64,000 nucleotides of DNA from the NCBI GenBank assembly GCA_947377275.1, contig CANCFV010000007.1:1-64000 (forward strand), given 5' to 3'. A program made the position numbers and the translations under genes. Of the stretch, positions 10,443-20,763 are shown piece by piece (position 1 is the first letter of the stretch; each line of letters opens with the position of its first letter). The DNA comes from Burkholderiales bacterium (GTDB lineage Bacteria > Pseudomonadota > Gammaproteobacteria > Burkholderiales > Burkholderiaceae_C). The notes below the pieces were generated by a model. The model saw nothing but the letters and a program-made list of their open reading frames with translations. It was not told the DNA's origin and searched no databases.

Positions 10443-11414
10443 TCAGATGCCGTAGTCGCTGCCCGTGGGTGTCTGCCCGCCCTGCTGCAGGGCTTGCATG
10501 ATCAATGCCCGGTTGAGTCGGTCTGAAGTGAGTTCGGCAAACGTCAGCACAAACTGGCGCAGGTAAGCACCTCTCTTGAAGGCCAGGCGGGCCATGTTGG
10601 GCCCGAACAAATGGCCCACAGGGCGCCACACCAGTTCGTGTCCTGGCACGCTCATCATCGGGTCGTCTTTGACGGCCATTTCGGCCACCAGCCCGATGCC
10701 CAGCCCCAGTCGCGTGTAGGTTTTGATCACGTCGGCATCGATGGCTTCCAGCACCACATGAGGCGTCAAGCCGCGCTGGGCGAAGGCCTGGTCGATGCGC
10801 TTGCGGCCTGTGAACGAGGGGTGGTACGAAATCAGGGGTTCAGCGGCCAGTTGTTCGAGTGTCAGTCTGGGCGTTTCAGCCAAGGGGTGGTTGACGGGCA
10901 TCACCACCACGTGCTGCCATTCGTAGCAGGGCAGGGTGATCAGGTCAGGGAAGTCGCTGAGTGATTCGGTGGCCAGGCCGATGTCGGCGGTTTCGTCGAG
11001 CACCATCTTTGCCACCTGCTCGGGCGTGCCCTGGTGCAGGCTCACGGCGACCTTGGGGAAGCGCTTGCGCAGCGCGGCCACGGGTTCGGGCAGCACGTAG
11101 CGCGCTTGCGTGTGGGTGGTGGCAATGGACAGGGTGCCAGCGTCTTGCATGGCGTATTCGTCGCCAATGCGCTTGAGGTTGCCCAACTCGCGCAGGATGA
11201 TGTCGATCGACTGCAAGACTTGCTGCCCAGGCTCGGTCACACGTTTGAGGCGCTTGCCGTGCCGCACAAAGATGTCCACCCCCAGCTCTTCTTCCAGCTC
11301 CAAAATGGCTTTGGAGATGCCAGGTTGTGAGGTGTGCAGGGCTTTGGCCGTTTCGGTCAGGTTCAGGTTGCGGCGCGCCGCTTCATAGACAAACCGGAAC
11401 TGGTGCAGGTTCAT
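10443..11414 (-). CDS. cysB: LysR-family transcriptional regulator CysB-like
   Basis: MNLHQFRFVYEAARRNLNLTETAKALHTSQPGISKAILELEEELGVDIFVRHGKR. Confidence 0.88.
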   Translation of the reverse strand: MNLHQFRFVYEAARRNLNLTETAKALHTSQPGISKAILELEEELGVDIFVRHGKRLKRVTEPGQQVLQSIDIILRELGNLKRIGDEYAMQDAGTLSIATTHTQARYVLPEPVAALRKRFPKVAVSLHQGTPEQVAKMVLDETADIGLATESLSDFPDLITLPCYEWQHVVVMPVNHPLAETPRLTLEQLAAEPLISYHPSFTGRKRIDQAFAQRGLTPHVVLEAIDADVIKTYTRLGLGIGLVAEMAVKDDPMMSVPGHELVWRPVGHLFGPNMARLAFKRGAYLRQFVLTFAELTSDRLNRALIMQALQQGGQTPTGSDYGI

Positions 11415-11469
11415 GAGGTTCTCGCTGCGACAGGGGGGGGCTTGGTCAGCAGGCCGCGACCGAGGTGGC

Positions 11470-11862
11470 TCATGGGCCCGGGTGGGCGAGTTGCCAGGCG
11501 GCGTCTGCCAGGGCGTTGATGACCGTGTCTGTTTCACCCACAGCGGCACTCAGGCGCCATTGCACCTGGGGGTGCTGCTCGGCCAACTCGCCCATGAGGC
11601 GGGGCAGGTCTTTGCGCACATGGCCACCCGCACCCAGGAACAGGGGCACGACGGTGATCTGTTGGCAACCCCGTTCGACAAGGTCTTTGCCGGCTTGCGC
11701 GATGTCGGGTGTCATGAATTCCAAGAAGGCCAGGCTGACCTGGTGGCCTTGTGCCAGGGCACGGTCGCGCAATGCATTGGCCGCGGCCTCGAAGGGTTGA
11801 GCCCAGGCTGGGTCACGCGCGCCGTGCGCGAACAAAAGGATGCCGGTGGTAGGCGATGACAT
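11470..11862 (-). CDS. Sirohydrochlorin chelatase / CbiX-like
   Basis: MSSPTTGILLFAHGARDPAWAQPF..., VVPLFLGAGGHVRKDLP. Confidence 0.85.
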   Translation of the reverse strand: MSSPTTGILLFAHGARDPAWAQPFEAAANALRDRALAQGHQVSLAFLEFMTPDIAQAGKDLVERGCQQITVVPLFLGAGGHVRKDLPRLMGELAEQHPQVQWRLSAAVGETDTVINALADAAWQLAHPGP

Positions 11863-11873
11863 GGGTGTGAGGC

Positions 11874-13040
11874 TCACTGGTAGCGCACCAACCACACGAA
11901 GGCGCTCATCGACAGCAACAGGTAGACCATGCTGGGTGCCGCAGCGGCCAGCCAAGGTTGCCATTGGTGCAACAAGCCCAGGTGACTGGAGATGTGGTTG
12001 ATCAAAACAAAGCTGATGCCCAGCATGATGCCTCCGAAGATCTTCAGGCTCATGCCGCCACTGCGGGCATGCAGGTAGGCGAAGGGCAGGGCCAGTGCCA
12101 CCATCACCAGGCAAACCAGCGGGTAGAAAGTCTTCTTCCAGAACTCGATCTCGTAGCGTTGAGCCGCCTGGGCATTGCTGGCCAGGTGCTGGGTGTAGCG
12201 CCACAGTGCCACGCTGGACATGGTCTCAGGCGGCAGCACAGACGCTGAAACCACCAGAGGCGTCAAGCTACTCTGCCAATCGAGCCTGGCTTGTTGGCGC
12301 TCGATGATGGCCGCCTGGCCTTCTTGAACGGCTTGTTCGCTCAGCCGATCGTGCTGCAGCCATTGGGTGTCGACCACGTCTTGCAGGTGCCACACCGAGC
12401 CCTTGGCCAGCACCGGATCGCCATCTGCCTCAACACGCACGCGCTGTGCCGACAGCCTTCTGAGCAGGCGGCCTTGCACGTCAAATTCGAAAATGCGCAC
12501 AAAGCCGAAGTCGCCCTGGCTGTTGGCCGAGCCCACGTTCACGGTGATGTTGTGAAAGCCCTTGCCTGGCACCTCGCGCCGCTCGCGCAGCCACGTGCCG
12601 CCATGCCCCAGGTTCAGTGCTTGCTGCTTGCTGAAGCTCGCGCGGTGCAGGGTCAAGGCTTGCTCAGACCAGGGCACCAGCCAGTTGCTCACCACCACCA
12701 TCAGCAAGGCGGCCATCACGCCGAGCACGCCAAGCAGGCCCAAGGCGCGGCCGGGGCCCAGCCCGCCGGTGCGCAAAATGGTGAACTCCGAGGTGCTGGC
12801 CATGCGCGCCAACGCCAAGATGGCGCCGATGAGCAGGGCGATGGGGAAGATGTCGTAGAAGTGGGCGCCCTGCAGCAGCAGGCAGGTCACGACGGCATCG
12901 AGCAGTGTGTAGCCGTGTTGCCCCAGGTCCTGGATCTCTTCAACAAAGTCGATGAAAAAGAAGAGGGCAGAGAAGGCCAGCGTCACCATGCCCACGTGGC
13001 TGGCCACGCTGCGGAAAATCAAGCGACGGACGGTCTTCAT
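11874..13040 (-). CDS. lptG: LPS export ABC transporter permease LptG
   Basis: YjgP/YjgQ family; adjacent to lptF; MKTVRRLIFRSVASHVGMVTLAFSALFFFIDFVEE. Confidence 0.88.
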   Translation of the reverse strand: MKTVRRLIFRSVASHVGMVTLAFSALFFFIDFVEEIQDLGQHGYTLLDAVVTCLLLQGAHFYDIFPIALLIGAILALARMASTSEFTILRTGGLGPGRALGLLGVLGVMAALLMVVVSNWLVPWSEQALTLHRASFSKQQALNLGHGGTWLRERREVPGKGFHNITVNVGSANSQGDFGFVRIFEFDVQGRLLRRLSAQRVRVEADGDPVLAKGSVWHLQDVVDTQWLQHDRLSEQAVQEGQAAIIERQQARLDWQSSLTPLVVSASVLPPETMSSVALWRYTQHLASNAQAAQRYEIEFWKKTFYPLVCLVMVALALPFAYLHARSGGMSLKIFGGIMLGISFVLINHISSHLGLLHQWQPWLAAAAPSMVYLLLSMSAFVWLVRYQ

Positions 13041-14164
13041 GCTTGGCCTCCATTGGCCTTGGGTGAGGTGTGCATGGCGCGTGGCGCCAGAGCTTTTCCT
13101 GGCCACATCGCGCCATCGCGCCACCAGATCACCAGCAGCGCGGCCACGCTCAAACCGCCGTGCACCAAGGCCAGTGCTGGCCACAAGCCCAGTTGCCCGT
13201 GTGTGACCCAGCTCTGACTCAAGCTCAGCAGGTTGAAATACACGATGAACACGAGCAAGGCATAAACAAGGTTCCAGCTGCTGTTGCGCCGCGCATTGCC
13301 AGCGGCCAGACTCAGGCCAGCCAGCACCATGTTCAAGGCGGCCCAGATCAAGCCCAGTCGCCAGGCCAATTCGCCGTCGCCCTCGCGGGATCGCAGGGTC
13401 AGCAAGTTGACCGTCGATTGCGCTCTGGGCTCGGTGCTCAGCGTGGCCGGGTCAACCACCTCACCCACCACGATGCGCGCCGACTCAAAACGCGATAGCG
13501 TCTTGGCGCCCGTGCGCAGGTCGGTTTGCGTGCGTTCGCCATGTGTCAGCATCAACACGCGCTGCCCGAGGGCATCGATCTGGATACGTCCCTCTTGGGC
13601 CGTGACCACCGACTCGACGTCGGGGTTGCTCAGGACCATGAACACGTTCTTGCCGGTTTGCTGGCCGTCGCTGTGGCTGTCGATGAAGAAAACGCGCTTG
13701 CCATCGGCCGATGGTTGGAACTGGCCAGGCGCGACCCGTGCCATGTCCGAGCGCTTTTCGAACCGGTACTTGAGCACCTGGGTCTGCGCCTGGGCCCATG
13801 GCCTGGCCACCAAGTTGCTGAATGCGACCATGGCCAGCACGGGCCAGGCCATGCGCAGCAGAGGACCCACGAAGCTGAATTGGCGCGCACCGCTGGCCTG
13901 CCACACAACCATTTCGCTGTCCCGCCACAGGCGGCTGAGCACCGACACCACCGCCACGAACAAGGCCAGGGAAAGCAGCACCGGCAGCTGGCCGATCACG
14001 GTGTAGCTCAAGATGAGGCTGACATCGGCAGGTGCAAACGCGCCCTTGGTGGCCTGACCCAAGATGCGGATGAGCACCATGGTCAGGACCACGGTGAGCA
14101 GCACCACGAGGGTGCCGATAAAGCTGCGCCACAACTCTCGGCGCACAGAGGAATCGAATAACAT
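13037..14164 (-). CDS. lptF: LPS export ABC transporter permease LptF
   Basis: MLFDSSVRRELWRSFIGTLVVLLTVVLTMVLIRILGQA; overlaps lptG start by 4 nt. Confidence 0.9.
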   Translation of the reverse strand: MLFDSSVRRELWRSFIGTLVVLLTVVLTMVLIRILGQATKGAFAPADVSLILSYTVIGQLPVLLSLALFVAVVSVLSRLWRDSEMVVWQASGARQFSFVGPLLRMAWPVLAMVAFSNLVARPWAQAQTQVLKYRFEKRSDMARVAPGQFQPSADGKRVFFIDSHSDGQQTGKNVFMVLSNPDVESVVTAQEGRIQIDALGQRVLMLTHGERTQTDLRTGAKTLSRFESARIVVGEVVDPATLSTEPRAQSTVNLLTLRSREGDGELAWRLGLIWAALNMVLAGLSLAAGNARRNSSWNLVYALLVFIVYFNLLSLSQSWVTHGQLGLWPALALVHGGLSVAALLVIWWRDGAMWPGKALAPRAMHTSPKANGGQA

Positions 14165-14191
14165 TGTTCAGATCAAATCTATCCGTCCATT

Positions 14192-15733
14192 ATGGACGTG
14201 CACAGCATGGACTACCGCACCATCGTGGGCCAAGGGCCCGCTCTGTCTCAGGTCAACGCCGATGCTTTGCTCGTGGTCGTCACGCCCGAGTTATCCGCCA
14301 CGGGAGCCCCTGAGCTTGACGCTTTGCTCAAAGACGCCATTGCCAAGGCCGATTTCGCGCTCAAGGCTGGACGCACGCTTTATGTGCACCGACCCCAAGG
14401 CGTGAAAGCGCCCCGCGTGGTGCTGAGCGCCGCAGCCAATGGCTCACCCAAGGGCTTTCGCGCCGCCGTGGCCAAGGGCCTGGCCCAACTCAAAGACCTG
14501 GGCGCTGCCCACGTCGCGGTGCTGACGGCCGACGGTTTTGCCTTGGCTGTGGAGCACGCCCAGGCGCTGGTGTTGGCCGCTGCCGACGGCACCTACGTGT
14601 TCCGTGAGACCAAGCCCAGTGCCCCCAAGCCCGGCGCTTTGGACAAGGTCACCCTGGTGAGCACAGCCGAGCAGAACGCTGCCGTCAAGGCGGGTCTGGC
14701 CCAAGGCCAAGCCGTGGCCGAGGGCGTGACCTTGGCCCGCGAATTGGGCAACCTGCCCGGCAACTACTGCACGCCCACGCATCTGGCGAACCAGGCCAAG
14801 CAGTTGGCCAAGACCTACAAGCACATCAAGGCCGAGGTGCTCGACCGCCCTGCGCTTGAAAAGCTCAAGATGGGCTCGTTCTTGTCGGTCACCAATGGTT
14901 CGGCGCAGCCCCCGAAGTTCATCATCCTGCGCTACGAGGGCGCTTCGTCCAAGCAAGCTCCGGTGGTGCTGGTGGGCAAGGGCATCACGTTTGACACGGG
15001 CGGTATCTCGCTCAAGCCCGGTGCGGGCATGGACGAGATGAAGTTCGACATGGGCGGTGCAGCCAGCGTGCTGGGCACCTTCCAGGCGGTGGCCGAACTC
15101 AAGCCCAAGATCAACCTGATCGGTTTGATCCCTACTTGCGAGAACATGCCCAGTGGCACGGCCACCAAGCCGGGCGATGTGGTCACCAGCATGTCGGGCC
15201 AAACGATCGAGGTGCTCAACACCGACGCCGAAGGCCGCCTGATTCTGTGCGATGCCTTGACCTACGCCGAGCGCTTCAAGCCCGCGGCCGTGATCGACAT
15301 TGCCACGCTGACCGGTGCTTGCGTGATCGCGCTGGGTCACCAGCACAGCGGTCTGTTTTCGGCCGACGATGCCTTGGCGCAAGCCTTGCTCGACGCGGGC
15401 ACGCAAACGCAAGACACGGCTTGGCGCATGCCGCTGGACGAAGAGTACGGTGAGTCTCTCAAGAGCAACTTTGCCGACCTGGGCAACGTGGGCGGCCGCG
15501 AAGGCGGCGCCATCACCGCGGCAGTTTTCTTGAGCAAGTTCACCAAGGCCTACCGTTGGGCCCACCTTGACATCGCAGGCTCGGCCTGGAAGTCCGGTGG
15601 CGCCAAAGGCGGCACAGGGCGTCCGGTCAGCCTGCTGACCCAGTTCGTGTTGAACCAGGCTGCAGCGGGTGCCGATGCCATCGCGCCGAGCAAGCCTGCA
15701 ACGCCGCGCAAAGCCCCTGGCGGCAAGGTCTGA
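14192..15733 (+). CDS. pepA: Leucyl aminopeptidase
   Basis: VGKGITFDTGGISLKPG, NTDAEGRLILCDALTYA (M17 signature). Confidence 0.95.
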   Translation: MDVHSMDYRTIVGQGPALSQVNADALLVVVTPELSATGAPELDALLKDAIAKADFALKAGRTLYVHRPQGVKAPRVVLSAAANGSPKGFRAAVAKGLAQLKDLGAAHVAVLTADGFALAVEHAQALVLAAADGTYVFRETKPSAPKPGALDKVTLVSTAEQNAAVKAGLAQGQAVAEGVTLARELGNLPGNYCTPTHLANQAKQLAKTYKHIKAEVLDRPALEKLKMGSFLSVTNGSAQPPKFIILRYEGASSKQAPVVLVGKGITFDTGGISLKPGAGMDEMKFDMGGAASVLGTFQAVAELKPKINLIGLIPTCENMPSGTATKPGDVVTSMSGQTIEVLNTDAEGRLILCDALTYAERFKPAAVIDIATLTGACVIALGHQHSGLFSADDALAQALLDAGTQTQDTAWRMPLDEEYGESLKSNFADLGNVGGREGGAITAAVFLSKFTKAYRWAHLDIAGSAWKSGGAKGGTGRPVSLLTQFVLNQAAAGADAIAPSKPATPRKAPGGKV

Positions 15734-15763
15734 TGCGAAGCGTGCAAACGGAGGCGATGCGGC

Positions 15764-16198
15764 ATGGGCAAGGTTGAGTTTCACCACGGTGTGGGTGACA
15801 AACTGGCCTATGCCTGCCGTTTGCTGCGCAAGGCCTACCGCTCGGGCGCGCGGGTGGTCGTCACAGGCGATGTGGCGACCCTGACGGCCCTTGATCGCCA
15901 GCTGTGGGTGTTTGACGAGCAGGAGTTCGTGCCCCATGTGATGGCCAATGCGGGTCAGACCTTGGCGCAGCGCTTGAATGAGACCCCGGTGTGGTTGTCG
16001 ACCGACCCCACCACAGCCCCCGGTGAGCGCGGCATCTTGGTCAACCTGGGGCTGGCCATGCCGCCCGCGATGGACCGGTTTGAGCGCGTGTTTGACGTCG
16101 TCTCAAGCCAAGAAGACGACCGCCAAGAGGGCCGTCGTCGTTGGAAGGCATATGCCTCCATGGGGTGGCAGGTCCAGCCCCATGAGGTCAAAGAATGA
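15764..16198 (+). CDS. holC: DNA polymerase III chi subunit
   Basis: MGKVEFHHGVGDKLAYACRLLRKAYRSGARVVVTGD...; directly downstream of pepA as in many proteobacteria. Confidence 0.88.
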   Translation: MGKVEFHHGVGDKLAYACRLLRKAYRSGARVVVTGDVATLTALDRQLWVFDEQEFVPHVMANAGQTLAQRLNETPVWLSTDPTTAPGERGILVNLGLAMPPAMDRFERVFDVVSSQEDDRQEGRRRWKAYASMGWQVQPHEVKE

Positions 16199-16764
16199 AC
16201 AACCCAGCTCAGATGAACCCGGCCCACGTGCCCACACTCACCGAGGTCATCGACTTCGAAGTGCCCCTGGGGCAAGGCGAGGGCGCGCCCATCGTCACCC
16301 GTGGCTTGCCCGATCAAACCTCGACGGCCTGGTCCCCCATGGCCACGGTGGTGCTTGACCCCGATGTGTCCGCACCGCTGAGCCTGAAAATCGACCCAAG
16401 CCAGCTGCCTGTGCTGGACGCGGTGGTGTCAGGCCCAATCGAGGTGGAGCCCCTGGCGCCGCCTCCTGCCCCGCCCGCTGTGGCGTCGGTCGTGGCCTCT
16501 GTCGCTCAGGCGATTGCCAGCGCACCGAAGCTGCCAGAGCCTGAGCCGATCAACGAAGCGCAACTGGCGCAACGCGTGTTGGGCGATGTGCAAAAGCAGA
16601 TCGACGGCATGATTGAATTCCGCCTGAAAGAGGCCATCGCACCGTTGCTGGCGCGGCACAGCGAAGCCATGGTGCGGGACTTGCGTGAAGAACTTAGTCG
16701 CACCATGCGTGACGTTGTGACCCGCGCCGTGGCCCAAGAGGTGGCCAAGTTGCGTCACCGTTGA
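16195..16764 (+). CDS. Conserved hypothetical protein (DUF2486-like)
   Basis: ATGA overlap with holC; Pro/Ala-rich N-terminus and helical C-terminus. Confidence 0.55.
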   Translation: MNNPAQMNPAHVPTLTEVIDFEVPLGQGEGAPIVTRGLPDQTSTAWSPMATVVLDPDVSAPLSLKIDPSQLPVLDAVVSGPIEVEPLAPPPAPPAVASVVASVAQAIASAPKLPEPEPINEAQLAQRVLGDVQKQIDGMIEFRLKEAIAPLLARHSEAMVRDLREELSRTMRDVVTRAVAQEVAKLRHR

Positions 16765-16819
16765 GCCGGCCACATCCGCCCCCATCAGCCCCTGTTTTGA
16801 GATCAATGGAGAGCCCCAC

Positions 16820-17965
16820 ATGAAGATCCGTTTTGCTCATTCCCTGAACGTTGTTGCGGCCGCTGCCGCACTTGGCTTGACCTTGGCTGGCCCCGCGGCA
16901 CAGGCCCAGACCGTGGTCAAGATCGGTCACGTGGCGCCGATTTCCGGCCCTCAAGCTCACTACGGCCGTGACAACGAAAACGGTGCGCGCTTGGCCATTG
17001 AAGAGCTGAACGCCCAGGGCTTGACCATTGGGGGCAAGACGGTCAAGTTCGAGTTGCTGGCCGAAGACGACGCCGCCGACCCCAAGCAAGGCACCGCCGT
17101 GGCCCAGAAGCTGTGCGATGCCAAAGTCAATGGCGTGGTCGGGCACCTCAACTCGGGCACCACCATCCCGGCGGCCAAGGTCTATGCGCAATGTGGCCTG
17201 CCCATGGTCACGCCCTCGGCCACCAACCCTGAGCTGACGCAGCTGGGCTACAAGTCGGTGTACCGCTTGCTGGCCAATGACAACGCCTTGGGTGCGGGCT
17301 TGGCCAACTACGCAGCGCACACGCTCAAGCTCAAGAAGGTGGCCATCATCGACGACCGCACGGCTTATGGTCAGGGCGTTGCCGAGGTGTTTGCCAAGAC
17401 GGCCAAGTTGCTGGGCTTGGAGGTGGTTAGCCAGCAGTACACCAACGACAAAGCGGTGGATTTCAGTGCCATCCTGACCTCGATCAAGAGCAAGAAGCCC
17501 GATGGCATCTTCTTTGGTGGCATGGACCCTCAGGCAGGTCCGATGTTGCGCCAAATGCAACAGTTGGGTCTGAACAAGGCCTACCTGTTCGGTGGTGATG
17601 GCATCTGCACCGACAAGTTGATGGATCTTTCCAGCGGCGCGAAGACGCTGGCCAATGTGGTGTGTGCTGTGGGGGGCGCTTCGCTCGACAAGCTGCCCAA
17701 CGGCAAAGCCTGGCGCGCCAAGTACGACGCCAAGTTCCCTGGCCAGTTCCAGGTCTATTCGCCTTACACCTATGACGCCACCATGCTGCTGGCGGACGCG
17801 ATGAAGCGCGCGAACTCGGTCGACCCCAAGGTCTATGCCGCCAAGCTGGCCGATGGTTTTCAAGGCGTGACCGCCAAGGTGGCGTTCGAGCCCAATGGCG
17901 ATTTGAAAAACCCTGCGATGACGCTGTATGCCTACAAAGACGGCAAGAAGGTCGCGTTGAACTGA
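16820..17965 (+). CDS. Branched-chain amino acid ABC transporter substrate-binding protein
   Basis: Signal peptide, VVKIGHVAPISGPQAHYGRDNENGARLAIEELNAQG (Leu/Ile/Val-binding family). Confidence 0.9.
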   Translation: MKIRFAHSLNVVAAAAALGLTLAGPAAQAQTVVKIGHVAPISGPQAHYGRDNENGARLAIEELNAQGLTIGGKTVKFELLAEDDAADPKQGTAVAQKLCDAKVNGVVGHLNSGTTIPAAKVYAQCGLPMVTPSATNPELTQLGYKSVYRLLANDNALGAGLANYAAHTLKLKKVAIIDDRTAYGQGVAEVFAKTAKLLGLEVVSQQYTNDKAVDFSAILTSIKSKKPDGIFFGGMDPQAGPMLRQMQQLGLNKAYLFGGDGICTDKLMDLSSGAKTLANVVCAVGGASLDKLPNGKAWRAKYDAKFPGQFQVYSPYTYDATMLLADAMKRANSVDPKVYAAKLADGFQGVTAKVAFEPNGDLKNPAMTLYAYKDGKKVALN

Positions 17966-17993
17966 GCGAATCCTTGCTACAATCGCTGGCTCC

Positions 17994-18083
<90 letters not shown>

Positions 18084-18182
18084 TATGTGGCCCTAGTGGA
18101 TGATTCTGCTAGGGCACCAATGAAATCAAAGACTTAGCCTGTTTTCTCTGTGTACTGAAGCTGTGTATTTGGGCGGTTTGCT

Positions 18183-20048
18183 ATGACCTCAAAGCAGACC
18201 CATACAGTGGAAGTCCCAGGCACCATCTACCCGCGCCCCGATACGGTCAATCTCTGGTTCGGTGTGACCGTTCCGGCTGACCTAGCGCATCTCCCCCAGT
18301 ACACCAAGAACGGCAAGCCCATCAAGTGGGCCTTTCGGCGTTCCCTTGGGACATCCGATAGGGCGGAAGCTGAGCGGCTGGCCTTGGATGTGTTGAAGAA
18401 ACTACAGGACCAATGGGCCATTGAGCGCAGGCAGGCCAACCCGGTAAGGGTCACAGACTTGACCCCCGATGTGCTCACCCAGCTTGCGGACTACATCCGC
18501 TTTTGTGTCTTCAATGCCGATGACTACCGTAGGGACTCCCCACAGGTGGCCCATAGGCTGGCCGTGTTGCGTGATCTTGCAGCCGGTAAGGTCACGAAGG
18601 ACCAAGCCACCGAAGCGCTACAGCAGCCCACAGGGACCAGCCTTGACGACTACGCGGCGGCTGCCCTAGAGGCCTGGAACAAGGAGCGAGACACCCAAGC
18701 CGGGAGGGCCGTAGCACGGCGCAACCATGAGGCCATCTTGAAGGATGCTCAGTCAGCCGCTGACTGGCTGGGGGTGTCCTATGACTGGTCATCACCCGAT
18801 GCCCGCCCTCATTTGCTCAAGCTCATGGAGGCCAAGCGGGAGGCCCTAGAAGAGGTCACAAGGCGTGATGTGGGCAAGGTGGTGGCAACCCCTAAGGAGC
18901 CCGCACAGGAGGCCATAGCTCGCCCTGGCGGGCTGCACATAGAGGCCGATTCAGTGGCCCCCGTGAAGGCCGCTCCCAAGGTGCGCGCAGGTGGCCCCGT
19001 GGACATCCTCAAGGCTTCACCCTCTGAGGTGTTCTTGCGGGACATCCTGACCGACTGGTCAAAGAACAATAAGGCAGGGCGGGTGGCGTACTCAGTCAAG
19101 ACGGTGGCGAAGTACGCCAAGTCAGTGGACCGCTTCGAGGCCCTGACCGAGAACCCCAGCATGGCCCACATCGACCGGCCAAGTGGGGCCATGTTCAAGC
19201 GTGCCTTGAAGGCCCTGGAGGGCGCAGCGGCCTTGAGCGATGCCACGGTAACGGACACCGTGATTAACTGCGGGACCTTGCTCAACTACTACGCCAGCCA
19301 GACCGGGAACATACCGGCCAGCCTTTGGGCCAAGCTCACGGACAAACCCACGGATGCGCCCAAGGTGAACGCTCGGGATGAATGGACCCATGACGAGCTG
19401 GTGAAACTCTTTGGGCTCCCGGTGTGGCAGCGGTACGAACTACCGGGAACCAAGAATGGCGGGCTTGATGCTGCCTATTGGGTGCCCCTACTTGGCTTGT
19501 TTACGGGTGCCCGCGTTACGGAACTTTGTCAGCTTCGGATTGACGACTTCACCCGAGAGAATGGGGTATGGTTCCTCAGAATGGCTGTGACCGCTGAGGG
19601 GCAGTCGTTGAAGAAGCGGGATTCATGGCGGGTTATCCCCCTGGCTCAAGGTTTGATTGACCTGGGTTTGATTGAGTATCGCCAGCATATCAAGGATATG
19701 GGGCAAGAGTGGTTATTCCCCGGTATCACGATGGATTCACAGAATAACGCGGGGGGAGGGCTCAGTAAGTGGTTCTCTGGTCTGAAGATTCGTGAAGGGT
19801 TCCGGGATAATGTGGTGTTCCACAGTTTCCGGGGCTCATTGAATACCACGCTGGTGCGCCTCAAGGTATCTACAGAATACCGCTGTAAGTACATCGGGCA
19901 GAAACCAGAGGGCGGGGTTAATGTATCCAACTATTTGAAGCTGAAACCCGCTGACCTTATCGAGGTGGCCCGGGTGATAACCTTTGATGGGTTGAATATC
20001 CCCAAGGTCTACACGTCACCCCGGTGGCGTCCTGGCTGGAAAGAGTGA
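18183..20048 (+). CDS. Tyrosine recombinase / phage integrase (621 aa)
   Basis: LFTGARVTELCQLRIDDF (cat. Arg), HSFRGSLNTTL (HxxR), IGQKPEGGVNVSNYLK (cat. Tyr). Confidence 0.9.
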   Translation: MTSKQTHTVEVPGTIYPRPDTVNLWFGVTVPADLAHLPQYTKNGKPIKWAFRRSLGTSDRAEAERLALDVLKKLQDQWAIERRQANPVRVTDLTPDVLTQLADYIRFCVFNADDYRRDSPQVAHRLAVLRDLAAGKVTKDQATEALQQPTGTSLDDYAAAALEAWNKERDTQAGRAVARRNHEAILKDAQSAADWLGVSYDWSSPDARPHLLKLMEAKREALEEVTRRDVGKVVATPKEPAQEAIARPGGLHIEADSVAPVKAAPKVRAGGPVDILKASPSEVFLRDILTDWSKNNKAGRVAYSVKTVAKYAKSVDRFEALTENPSMAHIDRPSGAMFKRALKALEGAAALSDATVTDTVINCGTLLNYYASQTGNIPASLWAKLTDKPTDAPKVNARDEWTHDELVKLFGLPVWQRYELPGTKNGGLDAAYWVPLLGLFTGARVTELCQLRIDDFTRENGVWFLRMAVTAEGQSLKKRDSWRVIPLAQGLIDLGLIEYRQHIKDMGQEWLFPGITMDSQNNAGGGLSKWFSGLKIREGFRDNVVFHSFRGSLNTTLVRLKVSTEYRCKYIGQKPEGGVNVSNYLKLKPADLIEVARVITFDGLNIPKVYTSPRWRPGWKE

Positions 20049-20070
20049 GCGGGGGCTAGTTGGTGTTAAC

Positions 20071-20085
20071 GTGGGAAAATCCCAC
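20071..20085 (+). terminator. Short hairpin after the integrase gene (possible terminator or operator)
   Basis: gtgggaaaatcccac inverted repeat 20 nt after the integrase stop; no T-run. Confidence 0.35.
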
Positions 20086-20194
20086 ACAAGCCTAAAACCC
20101 ACCAGAACGGCCCCTATTGAGTTTCGATGGCGTCCCGCTAGGGTGCCCTTCACCGAGTCCCGTAAGCGCCTCGTGGGGCCCTCTCCGTGCGTTC

Positions 20195-20218
20195 TTGGGA
20201 AGTGGACACTTCAGAACA
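20195..20218 (+). promoter_or_regulatory. Element repeat motif copy A
   Basis: ttgggaagtggacacttcagaaca; core GAAGTGGACACTTC at 20199-20212. Confidence 0.5.
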
Positions 20219-20712
20219 AGTGACCGCCCCCCGAAACCGTCAGAAGGAGACAGCCAGACCGCACACAAATACCTCACCCGTGAGGCTCCCGCAGGGAGAA
20301 CGGGAGACACGACCGTGGATGGCCCAGCGTGGCCGCTCAAGGCTCACGAAGAGGGAGCGCCCGCATACCTCAAGGAAGAGGCTGGACAGGGTGGCCTCAA
20401 TCTCGAAGCCAATGGAACGGGTAACGCGGAAAGAGAACTGCACGATATCTGCCTGTGTTGCTGTTGAAAAGTCCGATGCTATCGGGGCTCAACAGGGGAG
20501 GCAGGCAAAGGCCCTACAGGTTTTTAGTATCCCCCACATGCGCAAGTGAGAGTATCTAGGTATATTCGATGCGCCCCCGCTTGGGGTTGTATCGGGTCTT
20601 GGGTGAGTCACCCTTGAAAACCAGAATCATGATTACACCACACAAAACCCAGGCTCCCGCTGTGGGGTTGTCATTCTGGATTCTGTTGTCTGGTTGCCAC
20701 AAGCTGCCTCCT

Positions 20713-20736
20713 GGGTGAAGTGGACACCTATACACC
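20713..20736 (+). promoter_or_regulatory. Element repeat motif copy B
   Basis: gggtgaagtggacacctatacacc; core starts at 20717. Confidence 0.5.
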
Positions 20737-20738
20737 GA

Positions 20739-20763
20739 TTGTGAAGTGGACCCTTAAGGGGAA
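20739..20763 (+). promoter_or_regulatory. Element repeat motif copy C (tandem with B, 26 bp apart)
   Basis: ttgtgaagtggacccttaaggggaa; core starts at 20743. Confidence 0.5.

Noticed and set aside
20117-20549. Two overlapping + strand ORFs (116 and 120 aa) and a 67-aa minus-strand ORF after the integrase
   Set aside because: No frame is convincing; they overlap motif copy A. A real small gene here cannot be excluded without conservation data
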